A DNA stretch of 64,000 nucleotides, taken from contig JAHQIY010000001.1 in the NCBI GenBank assembly GCA_019054805.1, forward strand, positions 4,478,501 through 4,542,500, written 5' to 3'. The position numbers and the translations under genes were made by a program. Shown piece by piece: positions 1 to 10,995 of the stretch (position 1 is the stretch's first letter; every line of letters starts with the position of its first letter). This DNA is from Brachionus manjavacas. Its lineage: Eukaryota; Rotifera; Eurotatoria; Ploima; Brachionidae. The notes beneath the pieces were generated by a model. That model was not told the origin of the DNA. It made no database searches and saw only the letters and a program-made list of their open reading frames with translations.

Positions 1-2
1 AA

Positions 3-236
3 AGCTTACTGCAATTAAAAAAATTTACGATACTTAGGGAAAAATTTGCGAGAATTAAAGATCTAATCGATAATACTCGTTTTTGTATCGGATCGGTAAA
101 AGAATTATTTAAAAAAACAAAATATCAAAACTATATTAAAGAAGATGCAGTAAAAACAATAATTGAATTTCAAGGAACTCTAAGGAAATATCAAGCAAAT
201 ATTAACCTTTTAAAAAAAATTAAAAAAAAAAGCTAG
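3..236 (+). CDS. Terminal exon of an unknown gene, or the end of a decayed ORF (partial, left edge)
   Basis: An open frame runs from the window edge for 77 codons to a TAG at 234-236. The translation is rich in Lys, Leu, Ile and Gln with a heptad-like spacing of hydrophobic residues, as in a helical or coiled-coil C-terminus, and it ends in a Lys-rich tail. A 77-codon frame without a stop is longer than chance would usually give at this AT content, and the composition is balanced at the start. I do not recognise the family. It could be the last exon of a gene that lies mostly to the left, or the 3' end of a transposon ORF. No upstream splice site can be judged because the sequence begins here. 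Confidence 0.4.
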   Translation, partial: SLLQLKKFTILREKFARIKDLIDNTRFCIGSVKELFKKTKYQNYIKEDAVKTIIEFQGTLRKYQANINLLKKIKKKS

Positions 237-341
237 TATTATTAATCAGTAAAATTGTGTATTAAACTAAAATTCACTTTGGCTACTAATAATATTAGTT
301 TTAATGCCATTATTTTATCTTATACTAATTAAAAAATTGTC

Positions 342-590
342 CTTTTTCGATCCTAGCCGATAATAAATAGGCGCTCATCTCCTTTTCTAGTACCTTTAGG
401 AATAACGGCTCCGATCTGTCACAGAGGTTACTGCATCGAGTTGATCATCTACACCGCAATTATTACCTTGTCGAAAACCGTTCGCCCTATTTCTATGATA
501 AAAGGGTTTTTTCACCCTCAGCCCGTTTTGCGGTCTCGATCCTCTGCTTGCATGACTAACACGCAAACCTTTTGGCTTTACGTGCTTTAA
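342..590 (-). other. GC-rich island, possible tRNA-derived SINE relic
   Basis: This block is far richer in G and C than its surroundings and has no useful reading frame. On the minus strand the bases at 532-542 read GGATCGAGACC, a good match to a Pol III B box, and are preceded by CAAGCAGA, which resembles the anticodon-arm end of tRNA-like SINE heads. The stretch further downstream on the minus strand (to about 342) would be the SINE body. No second copy is visible in the window and the A box is poor, so this is an inference. A decayed piece of some other structured element is equally possible. Confidence 0.3.
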
Positions 591-1010
591 TTAATTAATC
601 TTAGTGGTAACTTAATTAAATAAAACATTTGACAACACCGATGATGCTGAAAAAGTATATCATAGGAAAATTTATCAAATATGTCGAAGGATCGAAAGTA
701 CCTGATCGATGCAATCGGAAAAAAAACGCGACCAACAATAAAAGGCAAATATTCTATACATTGCAATAACCGGAACTATTTCCATTTATTTTTGGGCGAA
801 TCTCTATCAATGGGCTAATGAATCGAAGTAAATTGAACCAAATATGATACAGGAAAAAAAAATAATTTATTAAAAAACAATTTTTTGTTAATTTTTTTGG
901 AAAACTTTGGAATTCTTTAAAGGAAAAATGTTTGACTGAAAAAGAAATGAAAGCTGTTTTACAAAAAGATGGAAATTAGTCAAACGGTTTATTAATTTTT
1001 TAAAAATATA

Positions 1011-2060
1011 TTAATAATAATAATAATAATAATAATATGCTAGCTAGCAAGCTAGACTTGCGAAGATGGGAAACAGTAGGATCCCATCTATGGTAACTGT
1101 GGTATGTAATAATAACAATAAAAAAAAAAAACTATACTACTTCATACTTTCATATACTTCATATATTAGATCAGCATTGCATTTTGAATTTTAAATTAAT
1201 CTTTTTCTTTTTTCTCCTTTTTTCTTCTTTTTTTATTCTTTCTACTAGTTAGATTTTTAGACTGATCCAATCAAGCAAATTAACCAGATTAATCAAGCTT
1301 CATAAGATTTCAATCAAGGTAACTCAGATTCTTTTTTTTTTTTTTTCAATCCGGTCTGGTAGTATGACCCAATCTGTTTTCATCATAACTGACGATTGTT
1401 CTTCGTTAGGTCACCATTCCCTCGTATCGATTCTACCGAGCCTCATGACTTCATCCATGGTATGTTTCTCCTTACGTCTGTACTTATCTAGTCTGTTCTT
1501 GAATTGGATATAGACTGAACGATCTCTTGGGGTAGGGCGTTCCATGGCATAGTCCCTCTATAAGTGAAAAAGTGCTCTCTCAGTTGGCTGTTGGCTGGAA
1601 GTGGTCGGACAAAGCTGTGCTGGTTGGAGCTTCTTCTTGTTCTACCGTTGACTTTGGCATACAGGGTTATGTGCCAGTTTACAATGTTGGTGCCTGTGTA
1701 ACATTTATAGAATTGGATAAGATCACCTCTTGTCCTCCTGTCCTCCAGGGAGGTCAGATTCAGTTTCAACAGTCTCTCACTGTAGTCAAAGTTTTTAAAC
1801 TGTTTGACCAATTTGGTAGTTCTCCTTTGGACATTCTCTATGGAGGTGATATCACTCCTTAGATGTGGTGACCAGGCCACAGCGGCGTATTCTAGATTTG
1901 GGCGGACAAGGGTGGTGTAGAGGGTTCTGAAGATGGTCGGTGTCCAGCATTTGAATGTCTTTCTAAGGATACTTAATGCACTTGTTGCTTTTGACACCGC
2001 ATTCGATATCTGGTTCTCCGATTTCAAGTTGGAGGATAACATAATTTGAACCACGGGAAG
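1011..2060 (-). mobile_element. LINE fragment, C-terminal reverse-transcriptase region and 3' UTR
   Basis: Minus-strand codons from about 2050 to 1488 encode the post-catalytic end of a Jockey/CR1-like LINE polyprotein. Typical motifs are SNLKSENQ, LVRPNLEYAAVAWSP, ENVQRR.TKLV, EDRRTRGDLIQFYK and a final MPWNALP. The fragment is 5' truncated. The 3' UTR follows and ends in a (TAA)n run at 1011-1036, which is the (ATT)n tail on the LINE strand. Just before the tail are two hairpins: an 8-bp stem pairing AGATGGGA with TCCCATCT (about 1065-1090), then GCAAG with CTTGC. The frame is still open over about 200 codons, so this copy is young compared with others here. Confidence 0.85.
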
Positions 2061-3017
2061 TTTGAAACCACGGGAAATTTTGAAATTAATGTTGTCATTT
2101 GAAGTTAATGTTATAAGCACTAAATTGTTCATATATCATATAATATAAAAAAATTTATAAATATTATATTTTCAAAAATCCAAGAAAAAAAAGATCAAAT
2201 TTTTATATGAAGATATTAATAGTGGTACTTCTAGTATTTTTTTATCATAATATTTAAAACTTTCATTTTCGTATTCTTTGTTTTCTTTTTCACCTCTCAA
2301 GGAACGAAAGAATTTAGGAAGAGGTGAGAAAAATGAAAAAGACGCGGGCAATTTATTATTAATTTGTAAATGTGACAACTGAAGCCATTGTGTGTGTTAA
2401 TTTTAATCTAAAATTTTAGATTTCAATTTTTTCAATATTTTTTTATAGACACAATGAATTAGAAATTCTAAAAATTTATTGAAACATAATAAGGAAATTT
2501 TAAGAAAAAAATAAATAAAGCCTTTTCTAGAGATCGTTGGTCCATGAGTTGTCAGGCACTCAAACTTGCCAGAATAATATTTATAGCAATCTAATTTTTT
2601 TGATCTTTAATATTTTCTCATTTATTTTGTTACAGCTAGTCTATCAAAATATTGTTATAATATTTTTTTAAAAAGGAAAAATGTTAGAATGAAAAAAAAA
2701 TTAAATAAAGAGGTGGGCGAACTATGCAGTAGCAATAATCAAAATTATAAAAAAATATACAGAAAACCTTGATAACGCTAAACCATGTCGTTAAAGTAAA
2801 TATTTAGAATGTTTTATGCAATTTGCTCATAACGTCGCAATCTAATCCAGGCAATATTTGCAAAATATTTAACTAATAATTAAAGTTTTACTAAGTTTTT
2901 AAAGTTTATTTTTACAAGTAATTGAAAGCAATTAAAAATAAGAGATATCTAAGGGTAAAAATGTATTTAAAATAAAAGTAAAAGCTAAATAATTTAGTTC
3001 CATGATACTTGACAAAA
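2061..3017. other. Intergenic AT-rich sequence
   Basis: I see no supported gene or repeat here. An open frame on the minus strand at 2172-2378 has no ATG start and resembles no family. Confidence 0.5.
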
Positions 3018-3767
3018 ATGGAAAATACATTACTAACAGAGGAGCGCCGTGGCACATTATTAAATAATTTTGTCATCACAGACAACCTTTTAAATGAAGA
3101 ATTCACTCGTCTAAAGAATAATTATTTTTCAAATGATTTAAAAACTTGGACAAGGTTCCCGCGCATAAGATGTGACTCACTTAGCGGTCCAGGCTCTTGT
3201 GATAAAAATGTTGCATTTTTTCCATCGGAAGAAATTTTGAAAAAAAAAGACAATTGTTTGCCAAATGAAATTCCGGTGAAGAAAACCTTTTCGAGTCCAT
3301 TTTTGTGGTATTTAAAATCTGAATCAAGAAATGAATCGACGAGTCAGTCAAGAAGTCGACTTCCGTCAATACAAAGAAATGAGTCGACAAAATCAAACGA
3401 GAAAAAAGAAATTGAGAAAAGTTCATTTGTAAATAAGTCCGATAGCACCAAGTCTATTCGTTTGAGCGTTGACTCAACTGCAACATCTGACGATGAGGTT
3501 TTTGAAAAATGGCATTCTTCGATGAGTAAGAAAAAAGTTTCAAAAAAAAGAGTTTCTATACAGGAGCCAATTGGAGAGATAAAATCTACAAGAAAAAGTT
3601 CCATTTTATCTGACGATGACTTGAGGAATTTGAAAATTAGTGACAAATTTTTGGCTGAGGCGAGAAAAATGATCTTTTTTCCGGATAGTAATTCGTTTTG
3701 TCCACATATGAAAAATCAAACAATTACGAAAAAATCAAAAAAAGGTTCAAAAAAAATGAAACCTTAA
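3018..3767 (+). CDS. Uncharacterised Ser/Lys-rich protein, single exon
   Basis: An intact 249-residue frame starts at ATG 3018, the first ATG of the frame, in the good context ACAAAAATGG. The N-terminal third (residues 1-100) has mixed composition, with CDSLSGPGSCD and FSSPFLWYL stretches. The middle (about 100-200) is rich in Ser, Lys, Arg and Glu and reads as disordered, with many RxxS and SxxE contexts that kinases could use. The C-terminus is a Lys/Ser tail. No signal peptide or membrane segment is visible. A poly(A) signal AATAAA follows at about 3828, so transcription in this orientation is plausible. I do not recognise the family. Confidence 0.6.
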   Translation: MENTLLTEERRGTLLNNFVITDNLLNEEFTRLKNNYFSNDLKTWTRFPRIRCDSLSGPGSCDKNVAFFPSEEILKKKDNCLPNEIPVKKTFSSPFLWYLKSESRNESTSQSRSRLPSIQRNESTKSNEKKEIEKSSFVNKSDSTKSIRLSVDSTATSDDEVFEKWHSSMSKKKVSKKRVSIQEPIGEIKSTRKSSILSDDDLRNLKISDKFLAEARKMIFFPDSNSFCPHMKNQTITKKSKKGSKKMKP

Positions 3768-3769
3768 AT

Positions 3770-4430
3770 TGATGTACATTTTTTAATTGTTTCATGTTTG
3801 TAAATAAGTCATTTTAAATATTCAGCAAATAAATTTTTTTAATTTATTTTTTCAATTTATTTTAGAGTGAATTTTGAAATTTTTTTAAATATACAAATTA
3901 TTTTTAAAAGTCAATTGAAGGCTTAATTTGATTTAAATCTAGATTTTAATCCTCTAAAAGGCTAAAAAGCAAAAGGATTTAATCATTTCTTGACATAAAA
4001 TTTAAGATTATTTTATACTGTTTGATCTGATGCAAATATTAAAGATTTCTTTTTTTTTCATTTTAATACTAATTGGAAAATAAAAGAGCAAATATTCAAA
4101 TATTTTAAATCATTAAATGAAATATCAAAACTGATAGAGGTAGAAGAAACATAAATACAGAAAATCACACATAAACTTTACTCTACTTTATAAAAAAGAG
4201 AAAATTCGCATAAATTGTAAAAGAATAAAAAAACAATCAGCAAATATTTTTTCCATTGAAAAGATTAAATAACATTTATAGTTAAAAAAATTTTTTTTTG
4301 TCTTTTTCGAACCATTTTCCTGCTCTTTTTTTTTCTTGAACTTGACTTATTTATAATTTTTTTACTGATTAGAGCAATATAGTATACTTTTCATTTAAAC
4401 AGCAATATTTTATCTTATTTATTTTCATTT
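3770..4430. other. Intergenic AT-rich sequence downstream of the Ser/Lys-rich gene
   Basis: Apart from the probable poly(A) signal near 3828 I see no genes. The right end grades into a LINE-type 3' terminus at 4433. Confidence 0.5.
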
Positions 4431-4470
4431 TGCGCCAATTCTGGCGATGTATTAAAATTAAAAATAAAAA
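4405..4470 (-). mobile_element. LINE 3' terminus, micro-hairpin with TTTA-type tail
   Basis: On the minus strand a short hairpin, CGCCA-gaat-TGGCG (4433-4446), is followed by an A-rich tail with ATAAATAAG units. The same layout, with hairpins of different sequence, recurs at 12492, 15181, 16312 and 20027, and in degenerate form at 19624. No coding sequence remains attached. Confidence 0.5.
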
Positions 4471-4723
4471 GTGTAAAAAGTAAAATGTAAGACAGAAAAT
4501 AATTTTACAAATTTGTAAATAAAAAATGAAATGAAGATTATTTTGTTAATTAAACAGCAATATATTAAATTAAAGCACATAGCTGAGTTCGCAAACAATA
4601 TACACGAACCCTTGTACAATCTGGTCAAAAGCAATCGTTGCCAGTTTGAAAAAGGTGAATAGAGCCATAGATAAAATAAAATGCTACATTTGCTACTAGA
4701 TGAAACCAACACATTATAATTTT

Positions 4724-4830
4724 TAGTAGTAGTAGTAGTAGTATAAATGCTTGGGAGAGTGGATCTCCAAGCGAAGACGCCAGTAAACGTCCCGCTATAA
4801 CAGCATACGACCATTTTTTTATTCAAATTC
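4724..4830 (-). mobile_element. LINE 3' end with hairpin and (TAC)n tail
   Basis: The minus strand ends in (TAC)n, seen as TAG repeats at 4724-4742 on the plus strand. Just before it is an imperfect hairpin whose arms are GCTTGG and CCAAGC. The layout matches the 3' ends at 23436 and 48750. No reading frame survives. Confidence 0.6.
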
Positions 4831-5149
4831 TAGATAAGTTAAAATTCATTAATAATGGTTTTTAGCTGTAAAATTTTTCATGAGCTTATAGTGTGAAAAG
4901 TGATTTTGGTGGATGTTGTCTTATCTAATAGAAACCCAGCTGTTTATCTATTCAATTTTTAAAAGGAATAGTGTTAAGCCGGCGAACCGAAACATATGTT
5001 TAAACTCAAAACTTTTTTGGTTCTGTTTCTTGGCAAATGTTTATCAAATAACGAGTTAGATGTGCTACATTAGAGCCTTGACAAGATATCATATCCTATG
5101 TGGTACGAGTCGTACCTTAATTAAATTAAATATCCAAATAAACAAATTA

Positions 5150-5312
5150 ATAAACTGGTCAGGAGCTACAATAAAGTAAATTGGTTTCATCCAAACATGC
5201 CTGCTAACTGACTCACGCAGACACCATTTCTAGGATTCCACTGTCTCCAAGCTTCGTAAATGACCAATAGTGGATCATTTACTGTAGTGACCCTTTATTA
5301 TTATTATTATCC
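5150..5312 (+). mobile_element. LINE 3' fragment with (ATT)n tail
   Basis: The segment around 5180 encodes KVNW..PN, which matches the KVNWLNPN segment of the LINE at 54130-54978. It is followed by a 3' UTR with an AATGA/TCATT hairpin near 5260-5282 and a TTATTATTATTATTAT tail at 5296-5311. This is a very short, 5' truncated copy. Confidence 0.6.
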
Positions 5313-5584
5313 ATAAATTTTTTCGTCTCATTTTTTTTTTGTTACTATTCAAGTTCACTGTTTTTGAGTGTTGATTTTTAGAAATTCCAGTTCGATTGAT
5401 TTTGCCATATAAACCCATTCATTTTTTTTATTTTATAATTTGATTGCAAAATAATTGATGTTTTTTCCTCTCTTATTAAGTGAAGTTAAAGCCGATTTAT
5501 ACGGAAATTCGCAAAACTTTATATGAAATTTAACGGTTTTCGAATATCATATTAATAAAAATCATAAAAATCATATTTTGAGTA

Positions 5585-6455
5585 CAGTCAATTGGGGTAA
5601 ATGTGATAATTCTTTACTTTGGGCCTAAATAAAATCAGAAGGGAAAGAGCTTATCAGGAGATTTTTTTTTTATAAATGAAAAAACTATTTTTTTCTTTGA
5701 TTCAAAAAAATTTATTAAAAAAAAATAAACGGTTCAAATTTTTTAATGAAAAGAATACAAAACGGTTAATTAGATAAAAATAGTTTAAAATGCAAAAAAG
5801 AAAAAAATAAGAAAAAAACAAGCAAACATACTATAAGAAAATCAAAAAGAAATTTATTTACATTTGTGAGAACAATAAAATTCTAAACTTGGTTCGAAGC
5901 CTGATTGTAGACATTTGAAACAAGACCAGTTAGAACACGTTTCGCATGAGATCCATTTGGCTTGGAACTTAATTTGATTAAGGGCCTTTTTGAGGGTGTC
6001 CTCAGAGTATTTTGGAGGACTACTATTTGGTAATTTAAAGTTTTTTCGAGTCATTTTCAAAATTTTGGTTTTTATCGCAATTTATATTCAATTATCGGTT
6101 CAACCCGAAAGTATAAGAAACATGTTTTTATTGAATTTCTCAAAAACCGTTATTTTTTTCTGAAATCTAAGTCCAGATTTGAACTCGTCATCAAAAATTA
6201 CATATAATAGGGTCTTTTGTTTAAAATAAACGATAATGGACAAAAAGTTTTTTTTTTACAAACTCGGTTCTTTTGATATGGGATTGTTAATTGGCGGAAG
6301 ATTAAAAAATAAATAAAAATTTTTTATAGAAAATTTTTATTCAAATTTTGTAAAAGGATAGTTTTTTTATATATTTTTTTTTATTTCATTCAAAAATTAT
6401 TATCCAATCAGAATTTACAGCGGTTGAAAAAAAGAATTATCATTATTACCACATT
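5585..6455 (-). mobile_element. Pogo/Tc2-like DNA transposon, internally deleted
   Basis: The left end reads TA then CAGTCAATTGGGGTAAATG (5583-5603), the form of a pogo-superfamily terminus inserted at TA. An inverted copy of the inner part, ending in GATAATTC, lies at about 6432-6452 and is diverged. Between them is one short minus-strand ORF (5854-6060) that keeps only the two ends of a transposase. The motif ATCGGTTCAACCCGAAA occurs twice, near 6094 and 6458, in the same orientation. Assignment rests on the TIR form and the ORF. Confidence 0.5.
5854..6060 (-). pseudogene. Remnant transposase: Psq-type HTH start joined to PHD-like zinc finger, DDE core missing
   Basis: The 68-codon frame begins MKMTRKNF, and residues 3-31 match the start of the pipsqueak-type helix-turn-helix of pogo/Tc2 transposases (KYSEDTLKKALNQIK). 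Directly after it comes WISCETCSNWSCFKC and then FYCSHKC, the pattern of the PHD-like Cys finger often found at the C-terminus of these proteins. The several hundred residues with the DDE catalytic core that normally separate them are absent and the join is in frame. It therefore cannot be an active transposase. DNA-binding capacity of the leftover is conceivable, but most likely this is a deletion derivative. Confidence 0.5.
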
Positions 6456-6779
6456 ATCGGTTCAACCCGAAACGACGGTATTTTCAATTAATCTCTTATT
6501 AATGATTAAATAATCGCGTATAATATATTAAAGAAACAAAAATAATATTTTCTAAAACAAAAATACTGATGTTAGTGTCAAATATTTTTTGTTGGTACAA
6601 TAAAATTAAATAATGTCAAAAATGATTGAGTCAGTAAATATTTTATTTCTTTGGTAGTAAATTTGATCTAATTGAAACAAATATATATCTAAAAAACTTT
6701 TTATTTCAATGATTAATTTTAGACCATCTAAAGCTTATCCCGACAAGATGAGTTTATTGGTGTTATTCATAATAGAAAT

Positions 6780-7230
6780 TATTGAGCTAGACAATATTCA
6801 CTATTCAAAAAATGTTTTTTATCGAAGAAATCCCAAACAACTTAAGCCAAAATGAGTCCATTGAACTAGAACAAGTCAAAAAAACTAGAGGAAAGGGAAA
6901 AGTTTACCTCCCTTTCTGTAGTTTTCGTAACTTAGAATCAGCTTAAGAACATCAAGCTATGAGTTTTGCCGATAACGATTGGACCTGTAAACGGGCCACA
7001 GAGAATCTACCTGGCGATATTGATTAAAATGAAACTCAAAATGTAAATGATTTGGGTATCAGCATATATGAATAATTAGATTCGGACGATCCGCCTGTAC
7101 AAGAGCCAATATCAAAAAAAATTCGTCTTGAAGACACCCTAATCGTTACTCTACAGCCCCAAGTTAAAAAAAAAACGCGGTAGGCCAGTTCGATCAAACA
7201 AACAAACAAAAAGTAAAATGAATAATTTTG
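6780..7230 (+). mobile_element. MULE-like transposon ORF remnant
   Basis: Translation in shifting frames gives an acidic N-terminal-like segment followed by SDDPPVQEPISKKIRL and, after a frameshift in an A-run, KKTRGRPVRSNKQ, an AT-hook like those at the C-termini of Mutator-like ORFs. Several stops and frameshifts are present. A similar basic tail (KKKRGRKAKA) follows a SWIM finger at 42060-42190, which supports the MULE reading. Confidence 0.35.
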
Positions 7231-7587
7231 TCTATGTTTAATTATTTTTGTTCTAATTTGATATAAATTGTATAACTTTCTTTTATTTATGTACCTTTTT
7301 TATTATAATAGAAATAAACAAATACATTTGTTCCTTAGTTCAGTAATTTTGTTTTTTATTTCAAAATTAACAGCATAATTAATAATTACATGCCTTATAT
7401 TCAACTTTTAAATATCCTAAGCAAAATTACAGACATTAATAAAATCATAGAGGCATAAAAATAAATAGAAACTTTGGTATTTTTTGTAGCGATGGAATGA
7501 TTTTAATAGCCGAAAATATTAGATTTATTAAATTTCAAATTTACTTAGATAAATTTTCATAAATTTATTAATATATGTTCTAAATTA

Positions 7588-7634
7588 TTATTAATTAATT
7601 AATTAATTAATTAATTAATTAATTAATTAATTTA
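7588..7634. repeat. (AATT)n microsatellite
   Basis: About eleven uninterrupted ATTA units run through this interval. Confidence 0.95.
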
Positions 7635-7861
7635 TTAATTCATAAATTTTCATTATCATCAGATTTATCAAATGTGAAAGTTTTCCCTGAAAATCATCAG
7701 ACACATTAATTTGATAAGTCAAGTCTGAATCAAGTGCAGCAACATGATTAAACAAACCCTTTTTATCATTACTTTTTATTTCATCTGAAAGTAAAACATT
7801 TGATTCAATATCAATATCCTAACTCGCCCTGATCGTTGAAATTTTTTAAATAACATATGGC

Positions 7862-8006
7862 CAGAGTTGGTCACAAGTCAAACTTAAAAGTCTGAACCAA
7901 ATTACTTAGATAAATTAACAATGATAAAATTTAATTTAAAATAAAACTTAAAGTCAAAGTCCAGACTTGATTTTGACTTCATAACTTTGACTTTTGACCA
8001 ACTCTG
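7862..8006. mobile_element. hAT-type MITE, 145 bp
   Basis: The ends are inverted repeats of 21 bp with one mismatch, starting CAGAGTTGGTCA. They are flanked by the 8-bp direct repeats CATATGGC (7854-7861) and CATATGGT (8007-8014), as expected for hAT insertion followed by one mutation. The interior has repeated AAGTCA/TGACTT motifs and no coding potential. Related subterminal motifs occur in the elements at 9141 and 29872. Confidence 0.85.
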
Positions 8007-8019
8007 CATATGGTTATCT

Positions 8020-9130
8020 TTAAAAATCTTAAAAAATTCCATCGGAATGAATAAATGTACTAAAAGACGGGAATTCCACTTTTTAGTATGCAGTGTATGG
8101 AATTACAATTTTTTTTAGTTTTTTTGGTGGAATTCGGATCACAAAATTTCGTATTCCGCGTTGCAGATTCCGCTTATTAGGGATAACCTGATAAAAAATT
8201 GAATAACTTTTCTTTGAATGATGCCACATGCATAGATGCATATTCAAGATTTTTTATTTTGAAATGTACAAAGGGATTTTGATAAAGTCATTGAAAACCC
8301 CCAAAAAAAGGAGTTTGAAATTAATTAAATTTTTTTTAAAACATAAATCTGTAAATTAATTATTTGACTAATTAATTAGTTTATATTTATCCTAAATATC
8401 CATTGCTTGATCTCTCTCTTTCTTTGTTAAATTTCAGAAAATTTGATTAAATCGACTTAAAAAAGACTTCACAAAGCTTTAAACCATTTTTATCATTGAT
8501 TCTGCAAGAAACTTTAGTTTATGTTGCTGATTAGATTTTTCACTTAACTAAGCATGACTCTAAATATGAAAGATAAATATTATATAGAGATAAAAATTTG
8601 ATAATTAATCAATAGTTATTAAACATTTATTGTTCATTTGACCTTTTAGAAGCAACTTGAAACTTTTATCTTTAGCCGCGGGTTTTAAAGGCTCTTTGTT
8701 TTCAATTAAAAATTGCAAAATAATTGGATTTTTTTTAATTCTTCTTCTCTTCAATTTAAAATTTTTTTCAGAGTTTTATTTTTAGGCTTCAATTATATTG
8801 ATGTTTAATGCAAAAAAATTTATTCCTTAAGTCCCGGGTGGGTTTTTTTAAATCCATTTAAATTTTTGTACTATTAAATATTTAAAAACCATTAATTTCT
8901 AATAAATTTGACTTTAATTTATTAGACTTAGATCTAATTTTGTAAAAAAGAAACTATTTTTCTCCGTAACTGGAGCTTAATTTAAAAACAATGTTTTTAT
9001 AACCCAATTTGGGCTAAAAAAATCAGACTTTCCAGTGTTAACAAAAAACATCGATCTTAATGTAGACTTTGGTAATAATGCTCGGAAAAAGTCTTGCCAA
9101 TTTTTGAAAAAAAATTACTAAATTTTTTTT
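8020..9130. other. Intergenic AT-rich sequence
   Basis: I see no supported gene. Only short open frames and A/T runs are present. Confidence 0.5.
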
Positions 9131-9140
9131 AAGTAAGAAG

Positions 9141-9405
9141 AAGACTTGTTTTTAAGTCACAAGTCTTAAGTCAAGTCAAGTCAATGACTTAATAAATCCA
9201 TATTTGATACCAATAAAGTAGTTGCTTCCAAATTCCTGGCCGTTAATCTTGACCTATGTGCTCTGTAAATGTAACCAGATTTAGAAAATAATTCTTTCAA
9301 CTGGTCCAGATGAAGCACGTATTGATAAAAATTTTTTTGCAAGTCATGACTTTGACTTAAATTTTTGTGACTTAGACTTAAAACTGTGACTTATAAACAA
9401 GTCTG
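9141..9405 (-). mobile_element. Short hAT derivative keeping a scrap of transposase
   Basis: The ends read AAGACTTGTTTTTAAGTCACA and, inverted, CAGACTTGTTTATAAGTCACA. The flanking 8-bp repeats are GTAAGAAG (9133-9140) and GTAAGGAG (9406-9413). The minus strand from about 9345 to 9205 encodes SSGPVERLFSKSGYIYR followed by LTARNLEATTLLVSN, the conserved C-terminal dimerisation motif of hAT transposases. The 265-bp element is thus an internal-deletion product of a once coding hAT, with dense AAGTCA subterminal motifs at both ends. Confidence 0.8.
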
Positions 9406-9409
9406 GTAA

Positions 9410-10630
9410 GGAGTGTGTTTCTGGGTAGACTAATTGGTTAATCTATCTACATTCACAATGAAAAGAAAAACTACTAGCTAAAATATAAATTATAGCTACA
9501 GCTTGAAAGCAAACAAGTCCCGTTGGAGCCAAATGTAGCATTTATTGGTAAAAAGCTCATACCCAAAAGTCGGTTTTGAGCCTCATCTAGAACGATCAGA
9601 AGAGAAAATTATCCCTAAAATTAATCTCCTCAAACGATTGAAATAAATTAAATGGGTCATTAATTAGATCTCTTTTTAATTATTGTTCTACTAAAATCAA
9701 TGCAAGTTAGAATTAAGACAAACTTACAAAATATTCAGTACAAAAACCTAAAAATAATTCAATTAAATTTAATAAAAAGATAAAAAAAATTTCAAACTTG
9801 AGGGTTTTAAGGAAGCTTGGGATTTTGCCTCAACTCAAATTTAAATATATTTTGGTCAGTAAATCCATAGATTGTAAGTTTTTTTCAATTTATTTTGGAA
9901 TCGAACTCTTCAATGCTCACATTTTTTTAATTTATTTTACTTTTAATTTTATTTTTATCTGGAGGATCTTTTAAGCAATTAAATAATCATTGTTTATAAA
10001 AAAATAAGATTAGGTTATAAATTGACAAGTTGGAAATTTATTATTAAATTTCGTCCTTGACACCAGTATCTTGCTAATTTCGTTTGATTATTAAAAAAAT
10101 TGTGACGTCATAGTCAGTTTATTAATCTCTAATCAACAAAAAAATTGATAGAACAAATTTATGGCACTCAAGTGGTACTTGGAAATAAAAAAAACAATTA
10201 TGATTAAATTTTATTTAACCGGAAATTCTAAAAATTAAAATAGTTTATAATTTTGATATTCATCACTTAGCATAATTTAATTTGTTTAAAAATAGATTCA
10301 AATGTCACAAGATCTTGATGGCTAATGGATCCTACTAATTCCACGTATTCTGCAATCTAATTTACAAAGTACAAACGAGCTTTGTAAACCTAAACTCACT
10401 TTTAATAGATCTAAAACGAAAAAATTTTAAAAAATTTAGCATTAAATTTAGCCAAATTTTGTGTTCGGTGCTTCAGTTTAAGTCAAAATACAACTGGTAA
10501 GGGAGGTAGAGACACATAAACTACACATATATATGAATAGCTCGCAAGCCAAGCTCCAAATTGGTCACCCTTGTAGATGACAATTGTGAAAAAATTTCTC
10601 AATAAATCGAAAAATTGCTAAAATTGGAGT
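9410..10630. other. Intergenic AT-rich sequence upstream of the histone H1 locus
   Basis: I see no supported gene. The stretch 9420-9600 is slightly richer in G and C and may be a transposon remnant, but no motif identifies it. Confidence 0.4.
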
Positions 10631-10635
10631 TTATT

Positions 10636-10818
10636 TTACAAAAAAAAATTTAAATTTGCATTAATTATTCCCGGCGTGCTCTTTGTGCATACTAACAAAC
10701 TAGCACATTGAAAAATAGAGTCTTTGTCGAGTTGACTGATATATTTTGTCACATTATTAAGACATTTTAAGGATACAAAAAGGCCACTTTTCATACCCGA
10801 ACCAACACATTTTTTCAT
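10636..10818 (-). CDS. Small hypothetical ORF head-to-head with histone H1
   Basis: A 60-codon frame starts at ATG 10818 (MKKCVGSGMKSGLFVSLKCL at its start) and stops at 10636. Its composition is balanced rather than the Lys/Asn/Phe/Ile mixture of random AT-rich frames, and it contains four Cys. Its ATG lies about 100 bp from the TATA box of the divergent H1 gene, so a shared promoter is possible. I do not recognise the family, and it may be an exon of something longer or chance. Confidence 0.25.
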   Translation of the reverse strand: MKKCVGSGMKSGLFVSLKCLNNVTKYISQLDKDSIFQCASLLVCTKSTPGIINANLNFFL

Positions 10819-10916
10819 CTTGAGCAAGAATTTTTGCTTTTTCTATTTCTAAATTCGAGTCTAAATTTATCTACTAGTTCATTTCTCCGCCGTTCGAGTC
10901 AACAATATTAAGCTAG

Positions 10917-10925
10917 TATAAAAAG
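10917..10925 (+). promoter_or_regulatory. TATA box of histone H1
   Basis: TATAAAAAG lies 79 bp upstream of the chosen ATG at 10996. Transcription would start near 10947, so the more upstream in-frame TTG at 10942 is not a likely start. Confidence 0.6.
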
Positions 10926-10995
10926 ATCTTGCAACTTAGAATTGCAAAAATTGCATTTGAAGCCGAACATAGAAAAATTACCAAACAATATAACA

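Noticed and set aside
1572-1862. Plus-strand open frame of 96 codons
   Set aside because: It is the antisense shadow of the LINE ORF at 1488-2050.
2172-2378. Minus-strand open frame of 68 codons
   Set aside because: It has no ATG start and no recognisable motif; similar length arises by chance here.
4458-4826. Minus-strand open frame of 122 codons
   Set aside because: It spans the LINE 3' end and its TAC repeat (poly-Thr translation) and continues into low-complexity sequence.
6089-6475. Two GGTTCAACCCG motifs that resemble tRNA B boxes
   Set aside because: No cloverleaf can be folded around them; they look like part of the pogo-like element.
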